Assembly: GCA_963812965.1 (NCBI GenBank)
Contig: CAWEXG010000002.1
Coordinates: 186,001 to 250,000 of the forward strand
Length of the DNA: 64,000 bases
Direction of reading: 5' to 3'
Source of the DNA: DASXMT01 sp963812965
GTDB lineage: Bacteria > Actinomycetota > Acidimicrobiia > Acidimicrobiales > RAAP-2
The notes below the pieces were generated by a model. The model saw only the letters and a program-made list of their open reading frames with translations, was not told the DNA's origin and did no database searches. The position numbers and the translations under genes were made by a program. The stretch's first letter is position 1. Each line of letters starts with the position of its first letter. Positions 39,502 through 47,977 of this stretch are shown piece by piece.

Positions 39502-40098
39502 GTGACTCAGGCTCTCGCTGTCGAGCAGGCTTCGCTGCCGCAACGGCACCGCCCTGACCGTCCTCCCATGCTTGCCGTCGGTGTGATGATCTGGCTCGGG
39601 TCGGAAGTGATGTTCTTCAGCGGGTTGTTCGCTGCGTTCTTCACGATCCGTGCCCATGCCACCGTGTGGCCTCCACCGGGTACGAAGCTCGACACGATCC
39701 AGGCCGGCGTCTTCACGGTGATCCTGCTGGCGTCGAGTTTCACCATGCAGAAGGCCGTGTTCGACCAGGAGAAGGGGAAGCGGAGCCAGGCCAAGATCTG
39801 GGTGACGATCACCCTGATCATGGGGGCCGCCTTCGTGAGCAACCAGTTCTACGAGTGGATCACCCTCACCACTCGGCCAAGCACCAACGCCTATGGCTCG
39901 CTCTTCTTCATCATGACCGGGCTCCACGGGCTGCACGTGTTCCTGGGCCTCGCGGCCATGATCTTCCTGCTGGGTCGGCTCAAGGGCCCGAAGGGCGACC
40001 CGGGTGAAACAGCGGTGTTCCAAGCGGTCAGCTACTACTGGCACTTCGTGGACATCGTGTGGATTGGCCTGTTCAGCTGTCTCTTCCTCCTCAAATAG
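39502..40098 (+). CDS. ctaE: Cytochrome c oxidase subunit III
   Basis: CtaE is the 198-residue five-helix subunit III of aa3 oxidase. It shows WLGSEVMFFSGLFAAFFTIR, then GLHGLHVFLGLAAMIFLLGR and VSYYWHFVDIVWIGLFSCLF, all typical. GTG 39502 is the only reasonable start and has no strong Shine-Dalgarno. It heads ctaE-qcrCAB, the usual actinobacterial arrangement that links subunit III to the bc1 genes. The 190 bp upstream contain a TTGACC at 39430 but no good -10 at matching distance. Confidence 0.95.
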   Translation: MTQALAVEQASLPQRHRPDRPPMLAVGVMIWLGSEVMFFSGLFAAFFTIRAHATVWPPPGTKLDTIQAGVFTVILLASSFTMQKAVFDQEKGKRSQAKIWVTITLIMGAAFVSNQFYEWITLTTRPSTNAYGSLFFIMTGLHGLHVFLGLAAMIFLLGRLKGPKGDPGETAVFQAVSYYWHFVDIVWIGLFSCLFLLK

Positions 40099-40947
40099 GT
40101 GCAAAGCGGAATGCGGAGTCTTTTTCGGGGTCGCTACGTAGTGCCAGCCCTGCTCTTTATGAGCGTGGGGCTTGTCGGGCTGCTCACGTTCTCTTCCTCG
40201 GTTTCGTCCGCCAGCACGACCGCTGGTAGCTCCTCGAGTCTCTACTCGGCCCAGAGCGAGAGCCCGTCCGGAGACGGCATCACCACCATGAAGCTGCCCG
40301 ATTCGTACATCGCTCCAGGGCAGGCTCTCTTCGCTGCCAACTGCGCCAGCTGTCACGGCGCCGACGCAACCGGGACGGAACGTGCTCCCAACCTCCAGAG
40401 TCTCGGGGCGGGGACCGTCGACTTCTGGGTATCGACGGGGCGCATGCCGCTGGCCGACTCGAGTATTCAGGCCGATCGGAAGCCACCTCGTTTCAATCGG
40501 CTCCAGACGCTCCAGATCGCCGCTTTCGTCCAGTCGTTGGCACCGGGAGGGACCACGGTGCCCAACGTCGACCTGAGCGATGCCAGCCTGTCCAATGGCG
40601 GGCGGCTCTTCACCCTGAACTGTGCGGCGTGCCACACCATCACGGGTTCCGGTGATGCCCTGGCCGAAGGTGCCTACGCTCCGAGCCTGCACGTGGCCAC
40701 CCCCCAGCAGATCGTCGAGGCGATCCGCTCCGGACCCGGCAACATGCCCCACTTCGGTCCGGGCAACATCTCGAATGCCGAGGCGCGGGACATCACTGCG
40801 TACGTGCACTCGGTCATCCAGCACCCCATCAACCGAGGTGGCTTCGGCTTGGGGGGGATCGGGCCGGTGGGTGAAGGTTTTGTCGGGCTCCTCCTCGGGG
40901 TCGGCGCGTTGATGCTCGTCTGCTTCTGGATCGGAGATCGCACGTGA
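40099..40947 (+). CDS. qcrC: Menaquinol-cytochrome c reductase, diheme cytochrome c subunit
   Basis: QcrC is the membrane-anchored diheme c1-type subunit that passes electrons to aa3 within the actinobacterial supercomplex. It has an N-terminal signal anchor (VVPALLFMSVGLVGLLTF), two haem motifs (CASCHGADATGTERAPNL and CAACHTITGSGDALAEGAY) with methionine-bearing GRMPLADS and GNMPHFGPG, and a C-terminal helix. GTG 40099 abuts the ctaE stop; ATG 40111 would shorten it by four residues. The 3' end overlaps qcrA (GTGA). Confidence 0.95.
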   Translation: MQSGMRSLFRGRYVVPALLFMSVGLVGLLTFSSSVSSASTTAGSSSSLYSAQSESPSGDGITTMKLPDSYIAPGQALFAANCASCHGADATGTERAPNLQSLGAGTVDFWVSTGRMPLADSSIQADRKPPRFNRLQTLQIAAFVQSLAPGGTTVPNVDLSDASLSNGGRLFTLNCAACHTITGSGDALAEGAYAPSLHVATPQQIVEAIRSGPGNMPHFGPGNISNAEARDITAYVHSVIQHPINRGGFGLGGIGPVGEGFVGLLLGVGALMLVCFWIGDRT

Positions 40948-41891
40948 GCGACGAACCAGTCCCCGAGGAGCCCTCGGGCCCGCTACCGGTCGCCGCACTC
41001 GACGACCCTCACATGCAGCCCTACGCCAAGCATCCCGATCGGGCGCAGGCGGTGGCAGCGCTGGCCATGTTCATCGGCATCCTGGGGTTCATCGGCTTCG
41101 GCATCACCTACTGGGTCAGCGATCAGACCCAGTGGGAGGCAGCCACGCTCGGCGTCGGCATGCTCGGGTTGGGCTTCGGGGTCATCGCATGGGGCAAGTA
41201 CCTGATGCCTCAGGGGCCGTTCGTGGAGGAGCGCCACTCCAACGCCTCGACGGAAGAAGAGCGGAACGCGATGGTTGCCGCCATCACCCAACGGGGTGGC
41301 ATGGTGGTCCAGCGTCGCAAGGTGCTGGGTGGCCTCTTCGCCTTCGGGTCGTTGGCGATGGGTGTCGTGATCGCGTTCCCGCTGATCCGCTCGCTCGGTC
41401 CCAAGCCGGGACGGTCGTTCTTCGTCACCAACTGGAAGAAGAACTCGCCGCTAGCCACCGTCGATGGCCGTTTGGTGAGCGTGAACGACCTCGAGGTCGG
41501 TGGCGTGCTCACTGTGTTCCCCCAGGGGTTCGAGGGTTCGTCACCCGACCAGACCATCCTCCTGCGATTGGAAGAGCTGGGCCCCAACGACCCGCCGCTG
41601 GTCCTCCAGTCTCCAGGGCGGAGCGATTGGACCGCTCGCGGCTACGTCGCCTACTCGAAGATGTGCACCCACCTGGGATGTCCGGTCGGCCTCTACCAGG
41701 AGCAGACCTTGCAGCTGGTGTGCCCGTGCCATCAGTCGATCTTCAACGTGCTAGCGGGAGCGGTGCCTGAGTTCGGCCCGGCTCCCCGTCCGCTTCCTCA
41801 GCTACCGATCAAGGTGGACGAAGATGGCTATCTGGTGGCCCAAAAAGGTTACGACCAGGCGGTCGGCCCCGGGTTCTGGGAGCGCCCATGA
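40944..41891 (+). CDS. qcrA: Menaquinol-cytochrome c reductase, Rieske iron-sulfur subunit
   Basis: The 315-residue QcrA has three N-terminal helices, the form restricted to actinobacteria, then the Rieske domain with MCTHLGCPVGLYQ and VCPCHQSIFNVLAGAVPE, giving the Cys-His pairs that bind [2Fe-2S]. A basic QRRKVLG motif before the last helix resembles the Tat-type targeting seen in this family. GTG 40944 overlaps qcrC; the stop overlaps the qcrB ATG. Confidence 0.96.
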   Translation: MSDEPVPEEPSGPLPVAALDDPHMQPYAKHPDRAQAVAALAMFIGILGFIGFGITYWVSDQTQWEAATLGVGMLGLGFGVIAWGKYLMPQGPFVEERHSNASTEEERNAMVAAITQRGGMVVQRRKVLGGLFAFGSLAMGVVIAFPLIRSLGPKPGRSFFVTNWKKNSPLATVDGRLVSVNDLEVGGVLTVFPQGFEGSSPDQTILLRLEELGPNDPPLVLQSPGRSDWTARGYVAYSKMCTHLGCPVGLYQEQTLQLVCPCHQSIFNVLAGAVPEFGPAPRPLPQLPIKVDEDGYLVAQKGYDQAVGPGFWERP

Positions 41892-43373
41892 TTGACGACG
41901 CCGTAGCGTGGGCCGACGACCGCCTCGGTATTGCCAAGGGCGGACGCACCTTCCTCGACAAGATCTTCCCCGACCACTGGTCGTTCATGCTCGGCGAGAT
42001 CGCTCTGTACTCCTTCGTGGTCCTGATCGCCACCGGGATCTTCCTGAGCCTGTACTACGTCCCTTCCGCTCACGAGGTCATCTACCACGGCTCTTATCTT
42101 CCGCTCCGAGGCCAGAAGGTGTCCGAGGCCTACGCGTCGACCGTCGGACTGTCCTTCGACGTGAAGTCCGGGCTCCTGATGCGCCAGACCCACCACTGGG
42201 CGGCCGACGTCTTCCTCGGCTCCATCGCCGTGCACATGGCCCGCATCTTCTTCACCGGGGCGTTCCGCAAGCCACGTGAGCTCAACTGGATCGTCGGTGT
42301 GACGCTCCTCATCCTCGGCATCGTGAACGGCTTCCTCGGCTACTCCCTCCCGGACGATCTGGTGTCGGGAACCGGTATCCGTATCGCCTACTCGATCATC
42401 GAGTCGATCCCGTTGGTGGGCTCGTACATCGGCACCTTTGTCTTCGGAGGGAACTATCCGGGGAACGGTGTCATCATTCCTAGGTTCTTCATCCTCCACG
42501 TGCTCATCGTCCCGGTGATCATCGGGGCCCTGATAGCCGTCCACCTGGGGCTCCTGGTGAAGCAGAAGCACACCCAGTTCCCGGGCAAGGGAAAGACCGA
42601 GCACAACGTGGTGGGCACGCCGATGTTCCCCACCTTCATGGCCAAGACCACCGGGTTCTTCTTCATGACCACGGCGGTCCTGCTCCTGTTGGGCGGCTTT
42701 GCCCAGATCAACCCCATTTGGCAGTTCGGCCAGTACCAGCCGTACCAGATCTCGTACGCGGTCCAACCTGACTGGTACATGGGCTGGCTCGACGGAGCGC
42801 TCCGTATCATGCCCAGCTGGGAGTGGGTCGGGTTGGGGGCACACCATCCCGCTCGAGATCTTCCTGCCGGCGGTGGTGTTCCCAGGGCTGACGTTCAACC
42901 TCTTCATCATGTGGCCGTTCATCGAGGCCAAGTTCACGAAGGACTTGTACCCGCACAACCTGCTCGATCGCCCACGTGATCGTCCCAAGCACACCGCGTT
43001 TGGCGCAGCGATGCTGATGTTCTACTTCATGCTGTTCTGCGCTTCCTCGACCGACGTGATGGCCAACTTCTTCAAGGTGGAGCTGAACACGGTCCTGTGG
43101 ACTTTCAGGGTCATTGTCTTCGTGATCCCGATCATCACGTACTTCGTCACGTACCGCATCTGTAACGAGATGCGTGCGGCCGAGGGAATCGGCAAGCGGA
43201 AGCGTGCCGGGATCGTCACTCGGTCCGCCACCGGGGAGTACTCCACCGAGATTGCTGATCCCCGTCCGGGTGATGGGCACGAGGAGCTCGAGGCGGTGCC
43301 GGTGCCGACCTACATCAACCTCGTACCTGATGAGCTGGCTACCGGGCCCGGTGTACGCCGGGTCATGCGCTGA
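41888..43373 (+). CDS. qcrB: Menaquinol-cytochrome c reductase, cytochrome b subunit (one frame break)
   Basis: QcrB binds two b haems and both quinone sites. Haem ligands are in TGIFLSLYYVPSAHEVIYH context, QTHHWAADVFLGSIAVHMAR and RFFILHVLIVPVIIGALIAV-H. The first frame is intact to SWEWVGLG; one extra G near 42838 (TTGGGGGCACACC) shifts the remainder, HTIPLEIFLPAVVFPGLTF, to the next frame. Corrected length is ~495 residues, with a hydrophilic C-terminal tail typical of actinobacteria. QcrB is the target of several antimycobacterial drugs. A small hairpin follows. Confidence 0.94.
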
Positions 43374-43384
43374 ACGCTGAACCT

Positions 43385-43411
43385 CTGAGGGGGCGAGGCC
43401 TCACTCCTCAG
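43385..43411. terminator. Candidate bidirectional terminator between qcrB and the 2OG-like gene
   Basis: A CTGAGG/CCTCAG stem lies between the two convergent stops, with no T-run. Position rather than strength supports it. Confidence 0.3.
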
Positions 43412-44691
43412 GCCAGCTCGTCGCTGTCTGCGGTGTCCGGGAAGGGGATGAACTCGTTGATCAACAGAGTGGCGAGCTCGTGGTCACCCAGCGGATGCGC
43501 AGTGGGGTCGAGCACACCTCGCTCCGCCAACGTCTCGGTGAGCCGGCCGAGCACCATGTCGGGGTCCAGGGGGTCGACCCCTTGCTGCCAGGCCTGGTAG
43601 TGCTGTTGGTCGGCGAAGCAGTAGGCCTTTCTCGATACGGAGTACCGTAGGTTGTCGCTCGAGTAGGTGGCCATGGTCTCTGGCTCCTCGTCGGCGTCGG
43701 AGTCAGCGCTTCGGCCGGAGAGCCGCCACTGCCGTTCGCCGTGCCGGTGCAGCCGCATGGATGCCCGGTTGACCGGCGGCTGATCATCCTCGACCCCGAC
43801 CGGTAGGACGGCGTGGAAGACGCTGTCGGCGTCGAGCACGACCGCGCTCCCCGGGGTCGGTGTCAGGGCTGCTTCTTCGCCGTTGGTCTCGTAGCAGACG
43901 AACTCGCCCCCCACGCCGCCTTCGACGTAGGCCACAGCGGTCGCAGTGGCGATGCGTCGATCTTCGAACAGTCCGGAGTGGTGCATCACCACCAGCAGCC
44001 ACATCGGGAGCTGGCTGCGGTCTGCACCGAGAAACTCGGGAATGTCAGTGTGCAGCGGCAGCTCTTGGCCGGGCAACATGACGTTGGCGTACACCAGGGT
44101 GGGGACGACGAGTGGGAGGTCGAAGATCAGGCGGGCAGCCTCGATGAAGTCCTCGTGGTGGAGGAACTTCTCGATGCCAGGGACAGCCGTCTGGTCGTGG
44201 TAGGCGTAGTTGGCTCCGAAGTAGTTGGTCCTGGCCAGACCGGCATGAAGCGCCGCCCGACCTGCTGCACAGCCGGTCTGGCGGAAGTGCATGTCCACAT
44301 CGGCGCGGCCCGCCAGCCCGGGAAACCGTTGCGGAAGTGCCGGGGTCGAGCCATCGGTGTGGGGCGTGAGGGTTCGAATGTCCGAGGATGAGGATGGGGC
44401 CGGCTCGGCTGGTAGTTCCGTAGCCTGGCCAGGCTCCTGCATCGGCCGCTGGTTGACTGCGTCGTAGAAGGGGAACCGGTGCCAGACGCGCACCATCCGG
44501 TCGATCTCGTCGGCCCCGAGTAGCGCATCCACACGGTGTACGACCACGGCACGAATCGTAGCCACGGAGTCAGCCCGCTGGTTCGGCACCCGAAGCAGCT
44601 CGGTCGGTCCTTCCGGCCCCTGCTCGACGAAACCCGCTGTCCAGCCGTTCGGCTCAGCCGGTGCCGGCGAGCCCCGATCCAGGACTAACAC
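43408..44691 (-). CDS. Uncharacterised protein with 2OG-Fe(II) oxygenase-like metal motif
   Basis: No named family is recognised. The 427-residue soluble protein contains QELPLHTDIPEF (His214, Asp216), a His at 293 in DSVFHAVLPV and Arg309 in the PVNRASMRL stretch, the order and spacing of an HxD...H...R site in 2-oxoglutarate/Fe(II) oxygenases; the strands between (MWLLVVMHHSGLFEDRRI, AVAYVEGGVGGEFVCYE) fit a double-stranded beta-helix. Oxygenase activity is inference. A 40-residue P/S/T-rich linker lies near residue 90. It sits between the bc1 and aa3 gene groups and is the last, possibly separate, gene after ctaF (33 bp gap), so it may be cotranscribed with ctaCDF. Confidence 0.5.
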   Translation of the reverse strand: MLVLDRGSPAPAEPNGWTAGFVEQGPEGPTELLRVPNQRADSVATIRAVVVHRVDALLGADEIDRMVRVWHRFPFYDAVNQRPMQEPGQATELPAEPAPSSSSDIRTLTPHTDGSTPALPQRFPGLAGRADVDMHFRQTGCAAGRAALHAGLARTNYFGANYAYHDQTAVPGIEKFLHHEDFIEAARLIFDLPLVVPTLVYANVMLPGQELPLHTDIPEFLGADRSQLPMWLLVVMHHSGLFEDRRIATATAVAYVEGGVGGEFVCYETNGEEAALTPTPGSAVVLDADSVFHAVLPVGVEDDQPPVNRASMRLHRHGERQWRLSGRSADSDADEEPETMATYSSDNLRYSVSRKAYCFADQQHYQAWQQGVDPLDPDMVLGRLTETLAERGVLDPTAHPLGDHELATLLINEFIPFPDTADSDELA

Positions 44692-44724
44692 CCAGCGACG
44701 GCCCCTACAGCGCCTACGACAGGC

Positions 44725-45117
44725 TCAGACAGCGCCACCCCGGCGGCTCTCCACTGTGGCACCGATCCCTGCGGAGATGATCAACGCAGCAGAGATGGGA
44801 GCGAGCCAGATGCCGAACACGAACGTCAGAGCCAGCGCGAAGGCTCCCATGCCCAAGATGAAGGGCCAGATACTCGATGAGGGGAACGAGTCGATCGTTC
44901 CCGACCCCTCCTCGATGGTCGCATCCGGGTCGTCTTCCAGCCGCGGCTTCATCCGTCTCGACCACCACAGAAGGTAGCCACCCGGGAGCAACCCCAAGCC
45001 GGTTGTTCCGATCAACATGAGGAACCCGCCGTCCTCGTAGCTGGTGAACCAGTAGATGATGCCGATGACGCCAAAGAAGAAAGCAATGCCGAGCAGTATC
45101 AGCGATTCCACTTTCAT
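44725..45117 (-). CDS. ctaF: Cytochrome c oxidase subunit IV (actinobacterial type)
   Basis: This 130-residue four-helix protein (LILLGIAFFFGVIGIIYWFT, GGFLMLIGTTGLGLLPGGYL, WPFILGMGAFALALTFVFGI and a last helix) matches the small subunit IV found in actinobacterial aa3 oxidases. The acidic loop RLEDDPDATIEEGSGTID between helix pairs is typical. ATG 45117 overlaps the ctaD stop (ATGA). Confidence 0.88.
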   Translation of the reverse strand: MKVESLILLGIAFFFGVIGIIYWFTSYEDGGFLMLIGTTGLGLLPGGYLLWWSRRMKPRLEDDPDATIEEGSGTIDSFPSSSIWPFILGMGAFALALTFVFGIWLAPISAALIISAGIGATVESRRGGAV

Positions 45118-46856
45118 TGTGCAGCTCCTACTGGCTCACGATCGCTCTTGTTGGCCTTCTTGTTCTGGTGCGCGTTGACCACTGTCCGATGCTCAGGATG
45201 GTTGTAGTCCCAGGTGGGACGTTCCGAACGAATCGGCGGCAGGTGGGTGTAGTTGTGGTGTGGTGGCGGCGAGGTGGTGAACCACTCCAGCGCATGCGCG
45301 TCCCAGGGGTTGGAGCCGGCGGCCACAGGTTTGCGCCATGATACGAACAGGTTGGCCAGGAAGAACAGGAAAGAGAAGCCGATGACGAACGCTCCGACGG
45401 TGGAGAGCATGTTGAGAGTCGTCCACCCAGCGGCAGGCGAGTAGTTAGCGATGCGCCGCGGCATCCCACGAAGGCCGACGAGGTACTGCGGCATGTAGCA
45501 GAGCCAGAATCCGATGAACATGAACCAGAAGTGGAGCTTGCCCAGGGATTCTCGGAGCATCCGACCGAACATCTTCGGGTACCAGAAGTAGAACCCGGCG
45601 AACCCGGCGAACACTGCCGTCCCGAACAGGACCTGGTGGAAGTGGGCGACCACGAAGTACGTGTCGTGGGTCATGAAGTCCACCGGCGGCGAGGCCAACA
45701 GGACGCCCGTCACACCTCCCATCAGGAAGGCGAAGAGGAAGCCGACAGAGAACAGCATCGGTGTCTTAAAGCTGATCTGCCCCCGCCACATGGTGCCGAT
45801 CCAGTTGAAGAACTTGATGCCGGTCGGCACGGCAATCAGATACGACAGGAGCGAGAAGAAGGGCAGCAGCACGACCCCGGTGGTGAACATGTGGTGGGCC
45901 CACACGCCTGTGGACAGGGCGGCGATGGTCATGGTGGCAAACACCATGCCCCGGTAGCCGAAGAGCGGTTTCCGGGAGAAGACGGGAATGATGTCCGTCA
46001 CTATCCCGAAGTAGGGCAAGGCGAGGATGTACACCTCCGGATGCCCGAAGAACCAGAACAGGTCTTGCCAGAGCACGGGCACACCACCGCCCTGGACGCT
46101 GAAGATGTGCGTGCCGAAGTGTCTGTCACAGAACAGCATCACCACGGCAGCGAAGAGGACCGGGAAAGCGATCAGGATCAAGATGCCGGTCACCAGCATG
46201 TTCCACGAGAAGATCGGCACGCGGAACATGGTCATGCCCGGCGCTCGGAGATAGAAGATGGTGGCGACCAGGTTGACACCGGTGAAGATGGCGGAGAACC
46301 CGGTCAGCGCCAGGGCCATCAACCACAGATCGCTGCCGGCTCCCGGTGAGTTGGTGGCGTTCGACAACGGCGCGTACGACACCCAGGCGAAGCTGGCGGC
46401 GCCACCGGCCACGAAGAAGCCGGAGAGCATGGTGATCGAACCGCTGAGGTACAGCCAGTAGGAGAGGGCATTGAGCCGGGGAAAGGCCATGTCCGGGGCG
46501 CCCACCTGGAGCGGCACGATGTAGTTGGCCAGGCCACCGAAGGCGAACGGACCGGCGAAGAGGTACATCATGATGCTGCCATGCATGGTGAACAGTTCGT
46601 TGTATGTCTGGAACGACACCAACGTGTTGGTCGGAGACGACAGCTGGGCTCGGATGACCAGGGCCATGATGCCGGCGATGAAGAAGAGGATCAGCGAGGT
46701 GATCATGTAGCTCTGCCCGATGACCTTGTGGTCGGTCGAGGTCAGCCACTTGAGAATGCCGGTAGGGCCCTCGTGGTGGACATGATGATCGTCCGTTCCG
46801 TGGTCATCGCGGTCTTCGGGACCACGGATGCCGGGGCGTTCAGCGAGGATCGTCAT
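45114..46856 (-). CDS. ctaD: Cytochrome c oxidase subunit I
   Basis: CtaD is the haem-copper catalytic subunit (a, a3, CuB). The intact 580-residue protein shows TMHGSIMMYLFAGPFAFGGL, the WFFGHPEVYILALPYFGI stretch with the Cu ligand histidine and crosslinked tyrosine, WAHHMFTTGVVLLPFFSLLS, TGIKFFNWIGTMWRGQISF and HDTYFVVAHFHQVLFGTAVF, giving all haem and CuB histidines and the K-channel residues. The N-terminus is His/Asp-rich. It lies 43 bp after ctaC and overlaps ctaF. Confidence 0.97.
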   Translation of the reverse strand: MTILAERPGIRGPEDRDDHGTDDHHVHHEGPTGILKWLTSTDHKVIGQSYMITSLILFFIAGIMALVIRAQLSSPTNTLVSFQTYNELFTMHGSIMMYLFAGPFAFGGLANYIVPLQVGAPDMAFPRLNALSYWLYLSGSITMLSGFFVAGGAASFAWVSYAPLSNATNSPGAGSDLWLMALALTGFSAIFTGVNLVATIFYLRAPGMTMFRVPIFSWNMLVTGILILIAFPVLFAAVVMLFCDRHFGTHIFSVQGGGVPVLWQDLFWFFGHPEVYILALPYFGIVTDIIPVFSRKPLFGYRGMVFATMTIAALSTGVWAHHMFTTGVVLLPFFSLLSYLIAVPTGIKFFNWIGTMWRGQISFKTPMLFSVGFLFAFLMGGVTGVLLASPPVDFMTHDTYFVVAHFHQVLFGTAVFAGFAGFYFWYPKMFGRMLRESLGKLHFWFMFIGFWLCYMPQYLVGLRGMPRRIANYSPAAGWTTLNMLSTVGAFVIGFSFLFFLANLFVSWRKPVAAGSNPWDAHALEWFTTSPPPHHNYTHLPPIRSERPTWDYNHPEHRTVVNAHQNKKANKSDREPVGAAQ

Positions 46857-46899
46857 GCTGCTGCCTTTGCCGTAGAAGTGGATGCGGACACACTGGCAC

Positions 46900-47790
46900 T
46901 CAACTCGAGCTCGTACCGGCTGGCGTGGGCTTCGCGTTCGCCGGTGCGTTGTTCTGCGCGCCGGAGCCGGATCCCTGGAGCGTGTGCCCTGCCGCCACTT
47001 CGCTTGCCGCCCATGCTTCGAAGTTGCTGGAGCTCACCGACTTCACGCTGAAGAGCATGTCGGTGTGGTACAGCCCGCAGAACTGCGTGCACTCGCCGAG
47101 GAAGGTGCCGGTCTTCACCAGGTCGAGGTCGAAGACGTTGGTCACGCCGGGCTGTGCGTACCGGCTGAAGTTGAAGTCCCGGACGTAGAAGCCGTGGACG
47201 ACGTCGTCGGAGACCAGGGTGATCTGCACGGTCTCCCCGACTGGGACCACCATCTGCGGCCCGTGGTTGTCAGGACCGTTGGTGAGCTCACCGGTGACGT
47301 CGACGTTCAAGTTGGGATAGTCGAACCGCCAGCCCCACTGGAAGGCGGTGACGTGGATGTCGACAACAGGGTCCCCGTTCGTCGATGTGACGTTGGAAGC
47401 GACGGTGGCGTCGACGTTGTTCTCGGTGAGCACGGTGAAGGCGAACAGGACAGCCACGATGATGATCGGGACGACGGTGTAGGTGATCTCGAGCCCGACG
47501 TGCTCGTGGAACTGACGGGGCATCACGTCGGAGCGCCGCCGGTAGCGGAAGATGGACCAGATGATCAGGATGGCCACGATGCCACCGACGATGATGCCGG
47601 TCGTCATCATCCCCGAGTACAGCTTGAAGGTCTCCTGCCCCTGCTTCGTGACTCCTCTGCTGGCTCCGTAGCTCGGGTAGGTGCAGCCGGCGAGCAGCAG
47701 TGCGACCCCGACGATCGCAGCCCCGGCCCAGCGATGTCGGCGCTTTGACTCCGTCCGTCCCGCCGACCCGGTCGACCCGGTTCCATCCAT
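46900..47790 (-). CDS. ctaC: Cytochrome c oxidase subunit II (lipoprotein)
   Basis: CtaC carries the CuA electron-entry site. It begins with a basic n-region and lipobox (GAAIVGVALLLAGCTYPS), two helices, and a cupredoxin domain with the CuA ligands in GECTQFCGLYHTDMLF and DVVHGFYVRDF. ATG 47790 gives 296 residues and the normal distance to the lipobox. A GTG at 47874 with a TAGTGT -10 hexamer 7 bp upstream (47882-47887) could give a leaderless form with 28 extra residues. C-terminal tail is A/N/P/T/S-rich. First gene of ctaC-ctaD-ctaF. Confidence 0.93.
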   Translation of the reverse strand: MDGTGSTGSAGRTESKRRHRWAGAAIVGVALLLAGCTYPSYGASRGVTKQGQETFKLYSGMMTTGIIVGGIVAILIIWSIFRYRRRSDVMPRQFHEHVGLEITYTVVPIIIVAVLFAFTVLTENNVDATVASNVTSTNGDPVVDIHVTAFQWGWRFDYPNLNVDVTGELTNGPDNHGPQMVVPVGETVQITLVSDDVVHGFYVRDFNFSRYAQPGVTNVFDLDLVKTGTFLGECTQFCGLYHTDMLFSVKSVSSSNFEAWAASEVAAGHTLQGSGSGAQNNAPANAKPTPAGTSSS

Positions 47791-47977
47791 GCCGGAGATA
47801 TTGGGTTCTGGGATCGTTGCTGGGAGGCTCCGGCTGCGCGGCGGTTCGTACGAGCCAGTCGAAGAGGCGTTCACGGCGATGACACTAGCGGGCGTCGGCC
47901 TGCAATTAGTAGTTGACTGCAGCGACAGATTTGTGCGCGCGTTCTTCCAGGTCAGAAGGGTGTCGGTGCCTGAGGTT

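Noticed and set aside
38908..40998. 696-codon antisense frame over helD, ctaE and qcrC
   Set aside because: Shadow frame with no domain and no start context.
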